Assembly: GCF_030936135.1 (NCBI RefSeq)
Contig: NC_082603.1
Location: 26,316,880-26,380,879, forward strand
Direction: 5' to 3'
Length of the DNA: 64,000 bases
DNA from: Gavia stellata
Lineage: Eukaryota; Chordata; Aves; Gaviiformes; Gaviidae
Position numbers and translations under genes: made by a program. The notes beneath the pieces were generated by a model. That model was not told the DNA's origin and did not search any database. It saw only the letters and a program-made list of their open reading frames with translations. Below are positions 29,910-42,819 of this stretch, piece by piece. Position 1 is the stretch's first letter, and each line of letters begins with the position of its first letter.

Positions 29910-32900
29910 GTTAAAAAAAACGCGGGAGAAGGGGGGCAGAAATCAGGCAAATTTTTTGTGTGTAAGTTTGGCATCGCAGGACAAAATGAAATATGAAAGT
30001 ACATAAATCTGCCAGCCCGATTTGATCTTGCACTACAAGACAGGGTGGGGGGAATTTGTTACTTCACCGAGTAGAAAGGACATTTTAAGTTTCCGTGATA
30101 TTAACGACAATATTTTGGCTAACTGGCTGGGTCTACACATGTACCAAAAAATCCACTTCGGAGACAATTTTTTATGTCTTTCCTAAGTGAACCGGGAATT
30201 TCAGGTTTCCATGTAGGCTCTAAGCACCCTCACCTGCATGACGGGAAGGACAGCTGCTACTTTTAAATTGAAACCTGCTTTTTGGAGGAAAAAAAAAATA
30301 ATTAGGGGGACGATCAAGGCATAATGTTGGAAGAAAACTGTGCTTTCCTCAATTTATTTAGAAACACGTGTGATTTCCCTATCCTGGGTATTTTACACCC
30401 CCCAGTCCCCACACACACAGAATTGTGTGTTTGCGTTTGCACAGAAATCGTGGCTGTTCCCTTCAGAACAACTAAAATCAAAGCGAAGCTGGTTATGTTT
30501 TAAACAGGTAATGCATTAACTCCCTCTCTCTCCCTCTGTGTTTTTGTCATCACACCTCTTGCCAGGACAGTAAACTGTGCTAGAGATGCGGACAATTTAA
30601 TTTTAGGTTGAATAAAGAGAAATAAAGCTCCGTCCGTGGAAGATGGACAAGGAGGAAAACTGCAAACACTGACAAACCTCCTCACCCCTGGATCTACGGC
30701 AGATACAGTGCAAGACGATTTCTACTTGCCTCAAATTATTATGGCAACGAGGTCTTAAAATAGCTACTTAACTAAATCAAGGCTACTTTGCTTGGTTTTG
30801 TTTTGGGGTTGGTGGGTTGGTTTTTTTTTTTTTTTGGTATGGGGCATCTTTTGGGGGTTTGAAATGTTCCAGACATTGTCCAGTACTTTGTCCCCGACGC
30901 CAACCGCATTCGTGTGAGACCGAAAGGGGATTAACTTGTGAACTTTTAAAAATCAGAACTTAAATGAGAGGCAAATCTAGGCCACAGCTCATTGTGGGAA
31001 CCGTTTCTTAAGCAATTAAAGCGAGAAGAAATTCCTCGCAGCCTTTTTCCTTAAAGCAGCTTTCTGAAGGATTTAAGGAGGACTAGTGTCCGGTCCATCA
31101 AGAAAGATTTAAACTGCACAGTGATATAGAAAATCTCCACTTGCTCTTATTTAAAGGGGCACTATCACCATTTCCATAAGACCCTTGACATTGTTTCTTT
31201 AATCTTGTTTATAAACTTAAACAGATTTAGAAAGTTTTTTTTTCTCTCCTCTGCCTCCTTTTTTTCCATGAATTCATTGAAAATATATTTGATGCAGTAT
31301 TTGAAAAGAGACCAAAACAGGCTCACTTTTAAGGATTTTCTGTTACTAAAAAGTCTCAAGCCACAGCTTGTTACATTTCTCCTTTTGCTCTTGGAGGTTT
31401 GAAGGGAAGCGAGATTAGTGGGAAGAGGAATTTATATTTTTTTCCTCCGGGGTCAACTGTGCAATAAAAGTGCCTTTCTCCCCAAATTAGGAGGACACAA
31501 AGCACCTTCCCCCCCCAAATTGACTCAAACCTTCATGCAACGTTTGCGGTTTAGCACATTTTCCCTTGGCTGAGAGCAGAATTATACCCTAAGCAGCCTC
31601 CTGCAATGTCAGGTTTCTTTCTTTCATTCCCTCCCTTCTCTTTCTTTGCCCCACTATACTTGTGCTCTTTCCTTAAGTCCTGGTTGTTGTGGCTAGTTCC
31701 TACCCGTATTTAGAGGTCAGCCAGTATTTCTTACAGTTTTTCGAATTGGAGCTACTTGGCAAGGTTTTCTGCACAGCGTTAAAAAAATACCTGCTAACCT
31801 TATTCCAGCAAAACCAGTTGTTCCCCCTTAAGTCTTAAAAAGAAGAAGAAGAAAAAAAAAGTGAACACCTTGGAGTCACCAAAGCTTTTGGTGCTTATAG
31901 CTAATTAATAGCCCTAATGATATTTTTCCAAGTCCATGAATACATTATGTTTGCAATCCAAAAAGGCGTTAGCCCCATTCAAGGGTACTTCAACATCTGC
32001 TCATTTAAGGGCAATTAATCATTTTGATATATGGTTTAAAATTGACTGCTTCCAAGGGACTTTTTTTTTTGACAAGAATAACAAAGCAATTTGCCAGGAG
32101 CCATCTTCTGGACATGTTATTAGCAGAGCCTTCATCTTAAAGAGGGTTTAAAAAAAAAATCCTCAGATTTAGGTACCTGCTTTAAAGGGAACCCAACACC
32201 ACCTCTTCCGTTTGCTTTCTTACGCTTCCTCCAATTCTTCATCTAGCCTTTCATTCCTCTGACAAGAGTTAGAGATCTCTTCCATCTTAGACCTAAAGTT
32301 TATACCTGGATTGCAGAGGCATGCGGGTTTATAATTTTGCCCCTCAAGGAGAAGGTGAGCTGAATATCACGAAATACGGAGCAAGATCAGCTCCTCCTCC
32401 CGTTTCTGCTCTTCCTTAATTGTGATAATAACTAGTTTTATGTGTTTGAGTAAAAATGCTTCATATTCCCTCATTGGCCTCATCCTTCTCTCAAAAGCAG
32501 CCAAGGGAATTTCTTTTTTGCTATTAACTGCAGTTTGTAACTGTAATAAGCTATTCCTTAGTTTAGCCTATTTTTTTAAAAAATACCTGTAAGGTATCAA
32601 ATCTACCAAGAGTATTAGGTGAAAACAGCCAAAGAGATCAATTTTTTCAGCCTCTGGTTCCTGGTAAAGGTGTTAGCTGAGAGAATGTAAAGGGGAAGTC
32701 TCTCCCGTGCAGGGAATTTAAAGTACAGTTATGACAGGCAGACCTACTTACTTATTTATTCAGTGAACCCCAGCTGTGTTCAGAGACTCCCACCGAACCG
32801 GGGGCCTTTTCTAGCCCAGGAGCTGCAGATGAAGTGAGAAACAGGAGGGCATCCAGGGCAAAAGAGGTAAGTGGGAAAGGTGATGAGAAAAGGCAAATAA

Positions 32901-35900
32901 ATAGAGGAGTGATGTGCCCAGCACCACTTCCAGTGCCAGGGGCAGAGCCAGGAAGAGAGGCCTCCCTCGGCCATCTCCCTGCCCTCCCCGGAGCGATGGC
33001 CTTCGGGGTCCGGCTTCCCATGGGGACACCCCACGCCTGGACTGCTCTGTCACAAAGGCACAGGTGGTTTTCTTCCTTTCTTTTCACAGGCTGCCTAGAA
33101 AGAATCAGCAAAACAGAAATTTTGCAATAATACATCAGAAATGTTCCTATTTTATCTAAAATGTCATTAATTTTCTTTTCTGACTTCATGCACCAAAAAT
33201 TCCCCCTGTGTTAACACCTGGGTTGAATTCAGAGCCCTTTATCCGTGGCTTTCTTCTGGTCTATGACCATCCAGTGCCCAAGCTACTCCTTGTCCTCATC
33301 CAATTTTTATCCATCAGTCTAAAGCCATGAGAAATGTTGCTGTTTGCATAAAAAAGTTTATCTAAATGAGTGAAGTTGGTTTAAAAAATGTCCCCCTTAC
33401 AGAAGATCTGGATTTTGATCAGGAATTTGAAGCCACCCTCAAAATAACTAAATAGCCTGGAAAAAAAAAAACAACCTGGGAAGAAATGTGGGCAGTTCTG
33501 ATTTGACTCTGCTGCCACAGTGTGTTGCATCGTAGTTTGGGTATGAGACATCTCCTTTCTCCTCTGAGGATGGAGCGCTGTGGGCAGACATCTCCCAGGT
33601 CACGTCGGGGAGACAGTGTGAACGGAAGGTTGGACCATCAACCACTGGGTTGCCAGAAAGACCTCTGGTAGCTCCTTGGTTTTGAGATCTTCTGAGAAAA
33701 ATGTTCTTCCTCCCCCATGAGGCTTGAGTAATGACAATTTAATGTCATCCCAGACCCTTTGCCTTCGTGTTTTGCTGAGAATCTTTTTTACAGAAAAAAT
33801 ACAATGAAACACCTGAAAACGCCCCACTGTTCGGTCAGGCCCACGGTTCAGGAGGGCTTGAGCACAGGCTGAAGGTTCTTCTGCTGCCAGAGGAGGAACT
33901 GGGGCAGCCTGATCTGCCCAGTTCCTTTGTGAAGGGTAGGCGATGTGGGGTTCTTTTTTGCGTCCGTCTCTCCCATAGATTAATTAAGAGGAAATAATCT
34001 CTTGGGGCTTTACAATGGTCATACCGAAACCCAGCATGAACAAATCCACCCACCCATCTTCACAGACACCCTTTATGGCCCAGGTCCGCCTGCGATTTTA
34101 ATATTCTCCATGCTCCTTGGATGCACGGTGGGATGCTGCCTCTCCTCTGACAGGCATTTCCTCGCCAGAAAATGCCTTTCCTTGCTTCTTTGAGAGGTGG
34201 GGAGCTCTCCACATGGCTGCTGTGCTCTGGTTTGTTATTTACACCCTGATGGGACTTGTGGAAAGAAATGCGTCGTGTGGAGGGAGACTGTGATAGGGAT
34301 GTTGCAGCTCCTGGAGCTGGTTCTCCAGCTCCTGGACTGCTGGAAGTGTTATCCAAGCAGAACAGAAACTCCAGAAAGTTGCTTAAATTCAGGTCCTGCC
34401 TATGGGCTTGGCATGGAGAGATTCTGCTTTTTCTAGATAGACCCCCATCCCACGCGAGTAGCAGAGGAAACTCAGTCTCTGCTTTGCTTGCCTTTGCAGC
34501 TCCCCGTGATTCAGGCAGCTGCTGTGAGCTCTGGGGATTTTTTGTTGTTTTTAAGAGCACAAGGTAAGTCCATAAGAGGACTTGCTTTCTCTGGGAATGA
34601 CACGATGAACCTACCTGTGTGGGTACAGATAAAGTAAGCAGTTTGAGGCAATGAAGGAGTTTCTGACCCTGATTTTCCTGAACCCTTAAGCTGCTGTAAT
34701 AGCCCTCTGTTTCCTTGGCTGAGGTTTAAGTCTGCACCATGGGATGCTCTGAATCCAACATCACTGTCTGCTCTGGTTTAGCCTTCAGAGCACTGAATCT
34801 GCATATCAGTAGCTTGACTGCATCTAAGTGTGGACGCAGGCACAATATATAATGAGAGTTGGGTTATCCCAACATCCCATCACTGAGGAGCTTTGCCATT
34901 TGGACTAAAGATTTGGCCCTTACCTAACACATCAGACACAGAACTGGATCTCCCCAACCATCTTTTCAGAAAGAAGTCCAAATATCGTTCTCGTGGACAT
35001 CAGTGCAAGCTCTGCCTGCCCTGGCAGCAAGGCTGGACGCAGTTCAGCTCTGTTTTGCTGGTGTGAATCCAAAGTAATTTATTCAAAAGCGATGATATTT
35101 ATCTAGATTTACATCATTTAGCACTAAGTTCAGTCCTTTGGTAACGGATGCTCAAATGCATGACTGCATTTATTTCGTACCTACCTCTGAGCAAAATGAT
35201 AGATATGTTTCCTGGGGGATAAAATCCATTTCCCAGGCACAAAGCTGGGCTAGCTGTGTTTTCCACAGGAGAAATTTCAAGGACACGAGAGGGCTGGGGA
35301 AAAACAACTCTCCCTCCCAGATCAGGAGTGCGGCCCAGTGTTCACCTCCACTAGCACTTGTGCAATAGTGGCTCCAGCCCTTGTGTTGCGTTTTGAGCAT
35401 CCGGAGGAAGTGTTTCAACCAAATTTCCCTGCACTGGTCCCCGTTGTGGGGATGCGTTGGCTGCAGGCACCAGTCAAGCTGACCCACCACGATGCCAGCT
35501 CCTGTGCCAACCCACCACTGCGGTGGGTTTCTCCCAGGTGTGGACAAAGGAGGGGAAAGGAAAATGAGCCCCGCTTAGTTTTGGGTAACACATGACATGA
35601 AATATGTTAGGTAAACACCTTATTAGAAATGATTTGTCATCCCTCTGCCTCTCTCAGCTGCATGTAACTCTATCTCCAGACTATTATAGTATCAAATATA
35701 TTTTACAAGAGTTTTACCTACAGGTGACTTGCTCTTTATTACTGGATGTAGGCAAAATCAATACTTTAGTAACTAGAAGATCATTTATTTTGCTTTTTGA
35801 AACATTTTTCAACAGTGGGAGAGCAGCTAAACCCCGCGAAGCTATGATTAAGAACCACAAACTCTACCTTCCTTTCCTTCTCCCCCTCCTAACCCATTTA

Positions 35901-38066
35901 TTGACTTAAATAGGTAATTTCCAAACCTAGAACATCATCCTGAACAGCCACTGCTGGTGCACGGTTTTCTTTCTTTTTTTTTCCCCTTGCAGACAGATAA
36001 TTCTTTAAACTTGGGTAATTTCAAGGGGGAATCAACTTAATGTAAATGTACCTGTCACTGGTTGAAATAGAAGCAGATTCTGGCCTTTCAAATAAGGCCA
36101 AATTTCAGTCCCACACTGGGGAAAAATCAAAAATTGCTGGGAACTGATAATACATTCCTCCAGCTCCGCAGCCCTGATGGAGTTCAGTCAGGCCAAATAC
36201 CATAGCTGCTTTTATATGTTTATTTTACCTTCTGATTTGTTTTGAAGGTCATATGATGCAAAGATGTCGGAGAGAAAATGCTTGTTGTTTAGAGAGGTTT
36301 GTCCCTAAGTCACAGTGCTCTGCTGCCGGCGAGTACCCTGCAAGGGAAGGAAAACTCAGCCTTCAGATGCACAAGCGGGCAGAAACAGATGACATCTGTA
36401 TCCCACATCAGCCTGGGGTTTTATTCACCTTCCTGAGAGCTGAGGGGAAGGGCATTCCCCCATGCAGCGGTGAGGAGGAGCGGCTGGGCACCAGCAAGCA
36501 CGAAGAGGAAAAACCTTCCTCCAGAGGAGCAGCTCTTCGAGCATCTTTTGCCCACCTCAGGATGCACTTCCCACCTGTCCCACCACCTCTAGCCACTCTG
36601 CAAACTGCTGGTCCAACGACACCCCGTAACGTGGTCGCTTTGGGGTCAGCCAGCCCACTCAGGGTCCCATCCCTATCTCATTTCTCTTCCAGCAGCAGGA
36701 GCGGGATGCCAAGACTTTAAGGAGCTTCCAAGTCTATAGGGTATTATCTGCATCTCCCAGTTTGTGAGCTGCTGCTGAGACTTTGTACCTGTTTCACCCC
36801 AAAACAAAGAAGGAAAAGCCTCGGGCATCTTGCCAGCTTGCACATCTGAAGGGAGGGAAAGGGAGCAGGAGAACTTGCTATGAGACTGATGAATAATTTT
36901 TGTGTCTGCCCCCTGAATGTACCGCCTTCCAGGGGGAAAATGTGCACTGAAGTATCACCACTAATAAAAAAAGGGAAACAGAGATGGGTCCAGGTTTTGA
37001 GTTGGTCCACTTTGAATTTGAATTATTTGGGATTTTTTTAACAGTTGCAAAATATGTACTTACAAGTCAAGAAAAGAAAATTAAATTGTATTTCCCAATG
37101 GAGCACTGTTGTCAGAGAGCTGTATTTCTGCCATATGAGCCCACATTAGTTTGGTGTTTCTGGGAGGCTACACCTCTCAGAGGCATTGTACTTAAGTCTA
37201 GTTGACTGTTTTGCTGCATCAAGGGAACCTGCCTGACCTGCAGTCCAGCACTGGAAATGCAGCCTGACTAGAAAGCAGGAGCTGCAGGAGAAGAGGTAAG
37301 CTGGGCAGTAAAGCCCTAAATGCATCAGAGAGACATGGAACTTCATGTTTAATTTTCTTATGACAAAGCAAAGGAAAAGCCAAAACAGAACAGATTTTCA
37401 GAGCAGAGAATTGTTATTCTTTTATGCTAAAAAATTACATGTTTTGACTTTTCCAGGTCTGCTTCTACTGCTCTCAACAATTGTTATTCTGCAGGAAACA
37501 TGAAATCTCCAGTTTCTTTAACTCTATTTTGGACTGAAAAAGTGTTGAAACAGCTGGATTTCCCGTGGATGGGTGTTATGAATCTCACTTGGCGCAAGCT
37601 GCTGTCGTTACTTCTGATTTCAAGACTGAGAGATTAAATGGTGAGGGGGCCATCCAAGGAGTTAAGAAGATGAAAACACAGCTGTGTAAGGGGACAGGCT
37701 CACGGCAGGGCTGAGCATGGCTGGAGCAGACCAGCGGGTGACAGACCTTGGTTCAGCATGGGTGTCCTGTCGGACAGAGCTTGGCTAGCGGTAGCCCATG
37801 GTGCATCTTCCCTGGCTTGGAGAAATCTTGCTTTATTCATATAACACCACTCTCATACTGTTCTTTGGGTTTTTTTCTCAAATGTTAACTGTATCTATTG
37901 GTTGTAATGGCTTAAACAAAGATGATTTGCCTAATGTGCTATCATGGCTATTTTTCCTTCGTGGGCTCAGTATCCCTTTGCTTTTAACAAAACTTATCTA
38001 CCATCCATTGGGTATCAAGTCAAGCGAGCAAGGTGTTTGCTTAAAGACATACATATGCACATATTT
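29910..38066. other. Gene-free sequence upstream of DMBX1
   Basis: Base composition drops to AT-rich beyond the microsatellite. No conserved protein segment, tRNA or intact transposon was recognised on either strand. It contains AT-rich blocks with homeodomain and SOX-type motifs, notably 31886-32150, that are candidate enhancers. Open frames such as 34560-34060 (minus) show no family resemblance. Confidence 0.6.
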
Positions 38067-38608
38067 CATAGAATCATAGAATAGTTTGGGTTGGAAGGGA
38101 CCTTTAAAGGTCATCTAGTCCAACTCCCCCTGCAATGAGCAGAGACATCTTCAACTAGATCAGGTTGAAGCTCAGAGCCCCGTCCAGCCTGACCTTGAAC
38201 GTTTCCAGGGATGGGGTGTCTACCACATCTCTGGGCAACCTCTTCCAGTGTTTCACCACCCTCACTGTAAAAAATCTCTTCCTTATATTTAGTCTGAATC
38301 TACCCTCTTTTAGTTTAAAACCATAATCCCTTGTCCCATCGCAACAGGCCCTACTAAAAAGTCTGTACCCGTCTTTCTTGTAAGCCCCTTTAAGTACTGA
38401 AAGGCCGCAATAAGGTCTCCCTGGAGCCTTCTCTGCTGCAGGCTGAATAACCCCAACTCTCTCAGCCTTTCCTCACAGGAGAGGTGTTCCATCCCTCTGA
38501 TCATTTTTGTGGCCCTCCTCTGGACCCGCTCCAACAGGTCCATGTCTTTCCTGTGCTGAGGACTCCAGAGCCGGATGCAGTACTGCAGGTGGGGTCTCAC
38601 CAGAGCAA
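38067..38608 (-). mobile_element. CR1 LINE, 5'-truncated copy (about 540 bp)
   Basis: The low-coordinate end is CATAGAATCATAGAATAG followed by TTGGGTTGGAAGGGACC, the CR1 3' terminus in reverse complement. The copy runs without large gaps to GGGGTCTCACCAGAGC, where it is truncated. The minus strand at 38630-38310 keeps an open frame for the C-terminal end of the CR1 reverse-transcriptase protein (for example [14 protein letters not shown] and [11 protein letters not shown]). That frame is a remnant of the element and not a host gene. The low divergence from the remembered consensus suggests a relatively recent insertion. Confidence 0.93.
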
Positions 38609-40995
38609 GTAGATGTTCAAATACGTACACAAATGCATGTGTATAACCTACACTCTCCAGACTATATTATTTATCATCTGGAATGTCTTTTGATAAAGTC
38701 ACAGACTCAACTGATTTTCCAGAAAAACCTGGTACAACAGCCAGCTAGTGGCAAGAGGGATTTTTAGGGGTTTTTTTAATGCATGTTACCTCTTTTAATG
38801 AAATCTGATTTCCTATTTTGAAGAGAAGAGCCTGATTCCCTCACTCCATATAAGTAAGCATGCTGCTTCTTTCTCTCTGGCACAGCTATGCAGGGTCACA
38901 CACGTGGGGGTCTACAGGGTGAGGGGGCCCCAGACCCCACAGCCCGATGTGGTGCCTCGTATGTATTCTCACAGCTTTGCTACAATGGCTGTGAGTATTG
39001 AGGCACGACCCTGTGTCCCCCAAAATAAATAAAAAGCAGGGGACGTACATAAATTGCCACAGCATGGAGATAAGTTGCCTGTCAGAAGTTTTGTTGGATT
39101 TGAGTTGGGGTTTGGTTTTTTTCCTGCCACTCGTTCCTGCTTTTGAAACAATCTTGTCGTGCAGGAGGGGTTGGCAAGTGCAAAGCCCCTTTGTGTTTTG
39201 ATTTGGGTAGGGGTAAGTCTCCCATACATATAAAACCTCAGGTTTTTAGAGGCTCTCTGCCGTCCTGCCAAATAAACCAGGCTGTCCACTAATGCTTGGA
39301 TGGACTGCGGGCAGGGGAAATGATGTGCCATCACCGCTTGGTGCCTGGTCTTGATTTCTTTCTATTTCATTTAAAGCTGTTTTGCAAGGATATTGTTATG
39401 TGGAGCTTTTCCACTTTCCCTGTATCATCTCAGACTCGTGGCAGAGCTGGCCCAGGGCCTGGCTCTGGCCGGTGGGGACATCTCATCGGCACAGCCCAAG
39501 ATTTAAGCATTTCCCAAACGTGGGAAGGCTGAGGGTCGCCAGCCCCTTGCACGGCTGGCCGGTGTTTGAATAAATTAGATGCCCTCGTCTCCTGATGCTG
39601 GATGCCAGCAAGTCTGGAGGAACGCTGTGGTTTCTTTTCATCAGGGTTTGCTGTTGGTGGCCCAAATTTCCCCTGGGAGAAAAGATGCCCAAGCCACGCT
39701 GAGGTCTTGCCTTTCTCTTGGCCACCCCAGCCAATTTTCGCTCATTTTGGAGGAAAGTCACTGATGGAAGACTGGGAGGTGCCGGTTCAGGCGGTCTCAC
39801 CCCCTCCGCTCCACCATCCACCATTCCCACTAGAGATCTGGCCATCTCGCATTCACAACGTGTCCGGCAAAGTTTGTGTCAGGGGGTTTAAACTTTAGAT
39901 TTGTGTGACCAAGGAATTCCCAATTCTGTTGCATGTGTTCCCCTGTCTCTCCCTCTCCCCCCTGTCTTTCTCTTGGCTGTGAAACAGCACAAGGAGACTC
40001 TTTGTATGCTCCTAATCCTGAAGCAACACAGCTTTAGCAACATCCAGGGATAAAAGCACCATCAAACCACAACTTTATGGGGGCAAATCTCCTCTAATCC
40101 CTCGCTTTAGCTAAACAAAGCTTCTTGCCCTAATCCGCTATCGCTTTAAAAAAAAAAAAGCTCAGATTTTGTTTTTAGTAAGAAGATGATCCAAAGGACT
40201 AATTTTAAGAGAGACTAACCAACTCTGACAGCTTTTAAAATAGACGACAAGAAAATAGATGCAAACTTCCCTCTCAATTCAAGGGTTTTCAGGCTATGCC
40301 ATAAGAAAAATATCCAGGGTTTAACTGCTTTCCTTTAAGCTCACTCTTATTGTATTAAATGCTCTGACCAACTCAGATTCAAATCACCAGGCCTAAATGC
40401 CATTTGATCTTTAAAAAGAGAGTTAAAAAGTGTGCATATTATTCCCAGGAAGGCAGTCCAAGGAAAATCAATTATCATAAACAAGGATTATATTACACAC
40501 ACAGTCAATATGGAAAAACAAATACGATGCTGATAATGGGCTGTTGAAGTGACTCACATCTGAAGCCACTTTGAATGTGTTAAAGATAGTCCTTTATTAA
40601 TTTAAGGATGGGTATGTGTAAGTACAGTAGCGAGGAGTAATTGAGCTTTTAAACAGTCAGGCCAAGCTTTCACTCCAAACCTGAATCAAATCTTGACTTT
40701 TTCTTGCTTTTTAAAATTTTCTTTCTTGCAGAAGGTAGGAGGAGTGTTACAGTTTGGCTTGGGGCTTCAGTGCGTGTGTGGATTAGCGCTGCTTGGCTTC
40801 AGATGTGAGAAACCTCTGGGCTCGGGGGAACCGCTGTGGTCCCCCGGGGACCCCACTCGTTTGGGTCTCAGCAGCGAGCAGGTGCCCATCTCACCTCTCC
40901 CTGAGTGCTGAGGGAAACCAGGTAAACCCATTGATTTCTTCTGTTTTATATCTCTACACTTGGCAGGGTGGGGATTTTTTGGGTTTCCTTCAGCA

Positions 40996-41117
40996 GGGAT
41001 GCTCTGGCTTTCAAAGTGTTAAAGTTTCCTACTGATCGTCCTTCTCCTCCACCGGGGTTTCCCTGTTCCAAGTCTGGTGCTGAATACACAACAAAATCAG
41101 CAGGTGACAGGAGATGC
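40996..41117 (+). repeat. Copy A of an unidentified 122-bp inverted repeat pair
   Basis: This segment matches the reverse complement of 42698-42819 over 122 bases without gaps. My hand count is 12 mismatches, about 90% identity. Landmarks are GGGATGCTCTGG at the start, AATACACAACAAAATCAGC near the end, and AGATGC at the end. Similarity may continue weakly past both ends. I do not recognise the family. Confidence 0.85.
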
Positions 41118-42697
41118 CATCAGTCTGGCAGCTCTCAATCTGTCTGGAGGATGAGGAGGATGAAGAGTGGAGTTGTTACAGCATCATGGTTTCATCTTTA
41201 CTTATGCTTTGCTCTAGAGGAGCAGGACAAATCTTCACCCACATTTTTCCATCACCTCCAATACAGCCTGAACACCTTGCTGATGCGAGGAGGGGGACAT
41301 TACCATGGCTTTGCCCTCCTCAGAGCACCTGGGCAGGGAGGGAGGGATGGACGGTGTTGCCCATCCCTCTGCTCCCATGCTGTGACCCTGCCCCGGAGCA
41401 GGGATGGGACCTTTTCTCATCACAGATCCTTCCTTAAGCTGACTGGGGAGCAGCAAAAACCAAAAAAAGTATTTCTCTCCCCAGGGGAATTCCAACACTT
41501 TGAAATGTGGTTTGGTGCAAATCTCACTGGGAAGTCAAAATTATCTGCGGATAATTTTGGTGTTGTGACGTCAAAGGACGTGAGTAAATACCGAATACGG
41601 CACGAACATGGTATTAAATAAAACTGAAGCTGCGGGAATATCTTGACATAACATAAAAGTAAAAGTTAAATAAAGTGAGGAAACTCCCCCCCACGTGGAA
41701 ACTTGCTGAAATGAAACACTTTTGATGCTCAGAGCGCTGAGAGGGTCTGGGCAGATTCTTTGGATATTCTCCCATTATGAAAGGTTGTCGAGCGCGACAT
41801 GTTTTCGCCACGTGTTGGCTGATCACAGGCAGATGGGGAGCGGTTCTGCCTGAGGCATTCAAAGCATCCCCCATGGACCCAGCTCATGAAGGATGATGCC
41901 CCAAACCCCTCCTTGCTGCTGCTCAGCCCAGCCTGCACCAAGGGCCATGGACCCCATTTCACCTTTGAGGAAACCCACTGATGACCTCCAAGATGCTGTA
42001 CCTGGAGGTACCCTGTGCTGGTGTTGCACCCCACTGGGCACACCTGACCCACTGTGCATCTGTGAGACGGAGCATGTTTCCCTGCGGTCCCTGGCTGCCC
42101 GGGTGCGGAGCTTTGTCCTCAACCAGAGAGACGTGTATAATCTTTGGCTAAGCTCCCCCAAGACCCCCAGCTTCCCTCTGCTCGGCCACACTGAAAGGGC
42201 CCTTTTGAAGTCTGCCCGGCATTGCGGGGTGTGTTTGCCCGCAGAGGGCACATGCAACTGGTAAACACCATTTCTGGATGAAAATCTCCAAAGTCCATAT
42301 CCTTTCAGCCTTAAAGTTTCCCTTTCTCATTGACCTGTGCCCAGAAGTGACTCCTGATTTGAATAGCAAATAGTAGCTGTCTTTCCCTCCACAGCTAAGC
42401 TGTTTTCTTTTCTTCCTCCCAAAGCGAGGTGGGATCTTTTCATGACGCCTTTCAGAGCGGCCGTGCCGCTGCGGAGGGGAAGGGGAGGCAGGTCCTGAGT
42501 GGAGCCCCCATCTTGGCTCATGCAAGGAGCCTTTGGTGGACCTGTTTTTCCCTCTGCAGTCCCAGGCAGCTGTAGTTTTCCGCTAGGCAACGATGACCCT
42601 GCAGAAGTGTCATGGCACAGGACTGAGATTTTTCAGAAGCAGCGTTCGGTTTGGCCAGCACAGCATCAGACTGCTCAGCAACAGGGTGATTTTACAG

Positions 42698-42819
42698 CAT
42701 CTGGTGTCACCTGCTGATTTTGTTGTGTATTCAGCATCAGACCTGGAATAGGGAAACCCCAGTGGAGAAGAAGGATGATCAGTAGGAAATTTTAGCACTT
42801 TGAACCCCAGAGCATCCCC
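42698..42819 (-). repeat. Copy B of the 122-bp inverted repeat pair
   Basis: This is the inverted partner of 40996-41117, about 1.6 kb away. Both copies can be translated without stops in one frame, but 10 of the 12 base differences change that frame's residues and only 2 are silent, so it is not a conserved coding exon. It is probably a dispersed repeat or a local inverted duplication. Confidence 0.85.

Noticed and set aside
29510..30004. Poly-isoleucine frames on both strands
   Set aside because: They are translations of the AAT microsatellite.
38310..38630. 106-codon open frame resembling a polymerase C-terminus
   Set aside because: It is the remnant CR1 reverse-transcriptase frame inside the LINE copy, not a host gene.
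40968..41117. Similar open frames in the two inverted repeat copies (GFKVLKFPTD / AFKVLKFPTD)
   Set aside because: Ten of 12 base differences alter the residues of that frame and only two are silent, so there is no sign of coding constraint.
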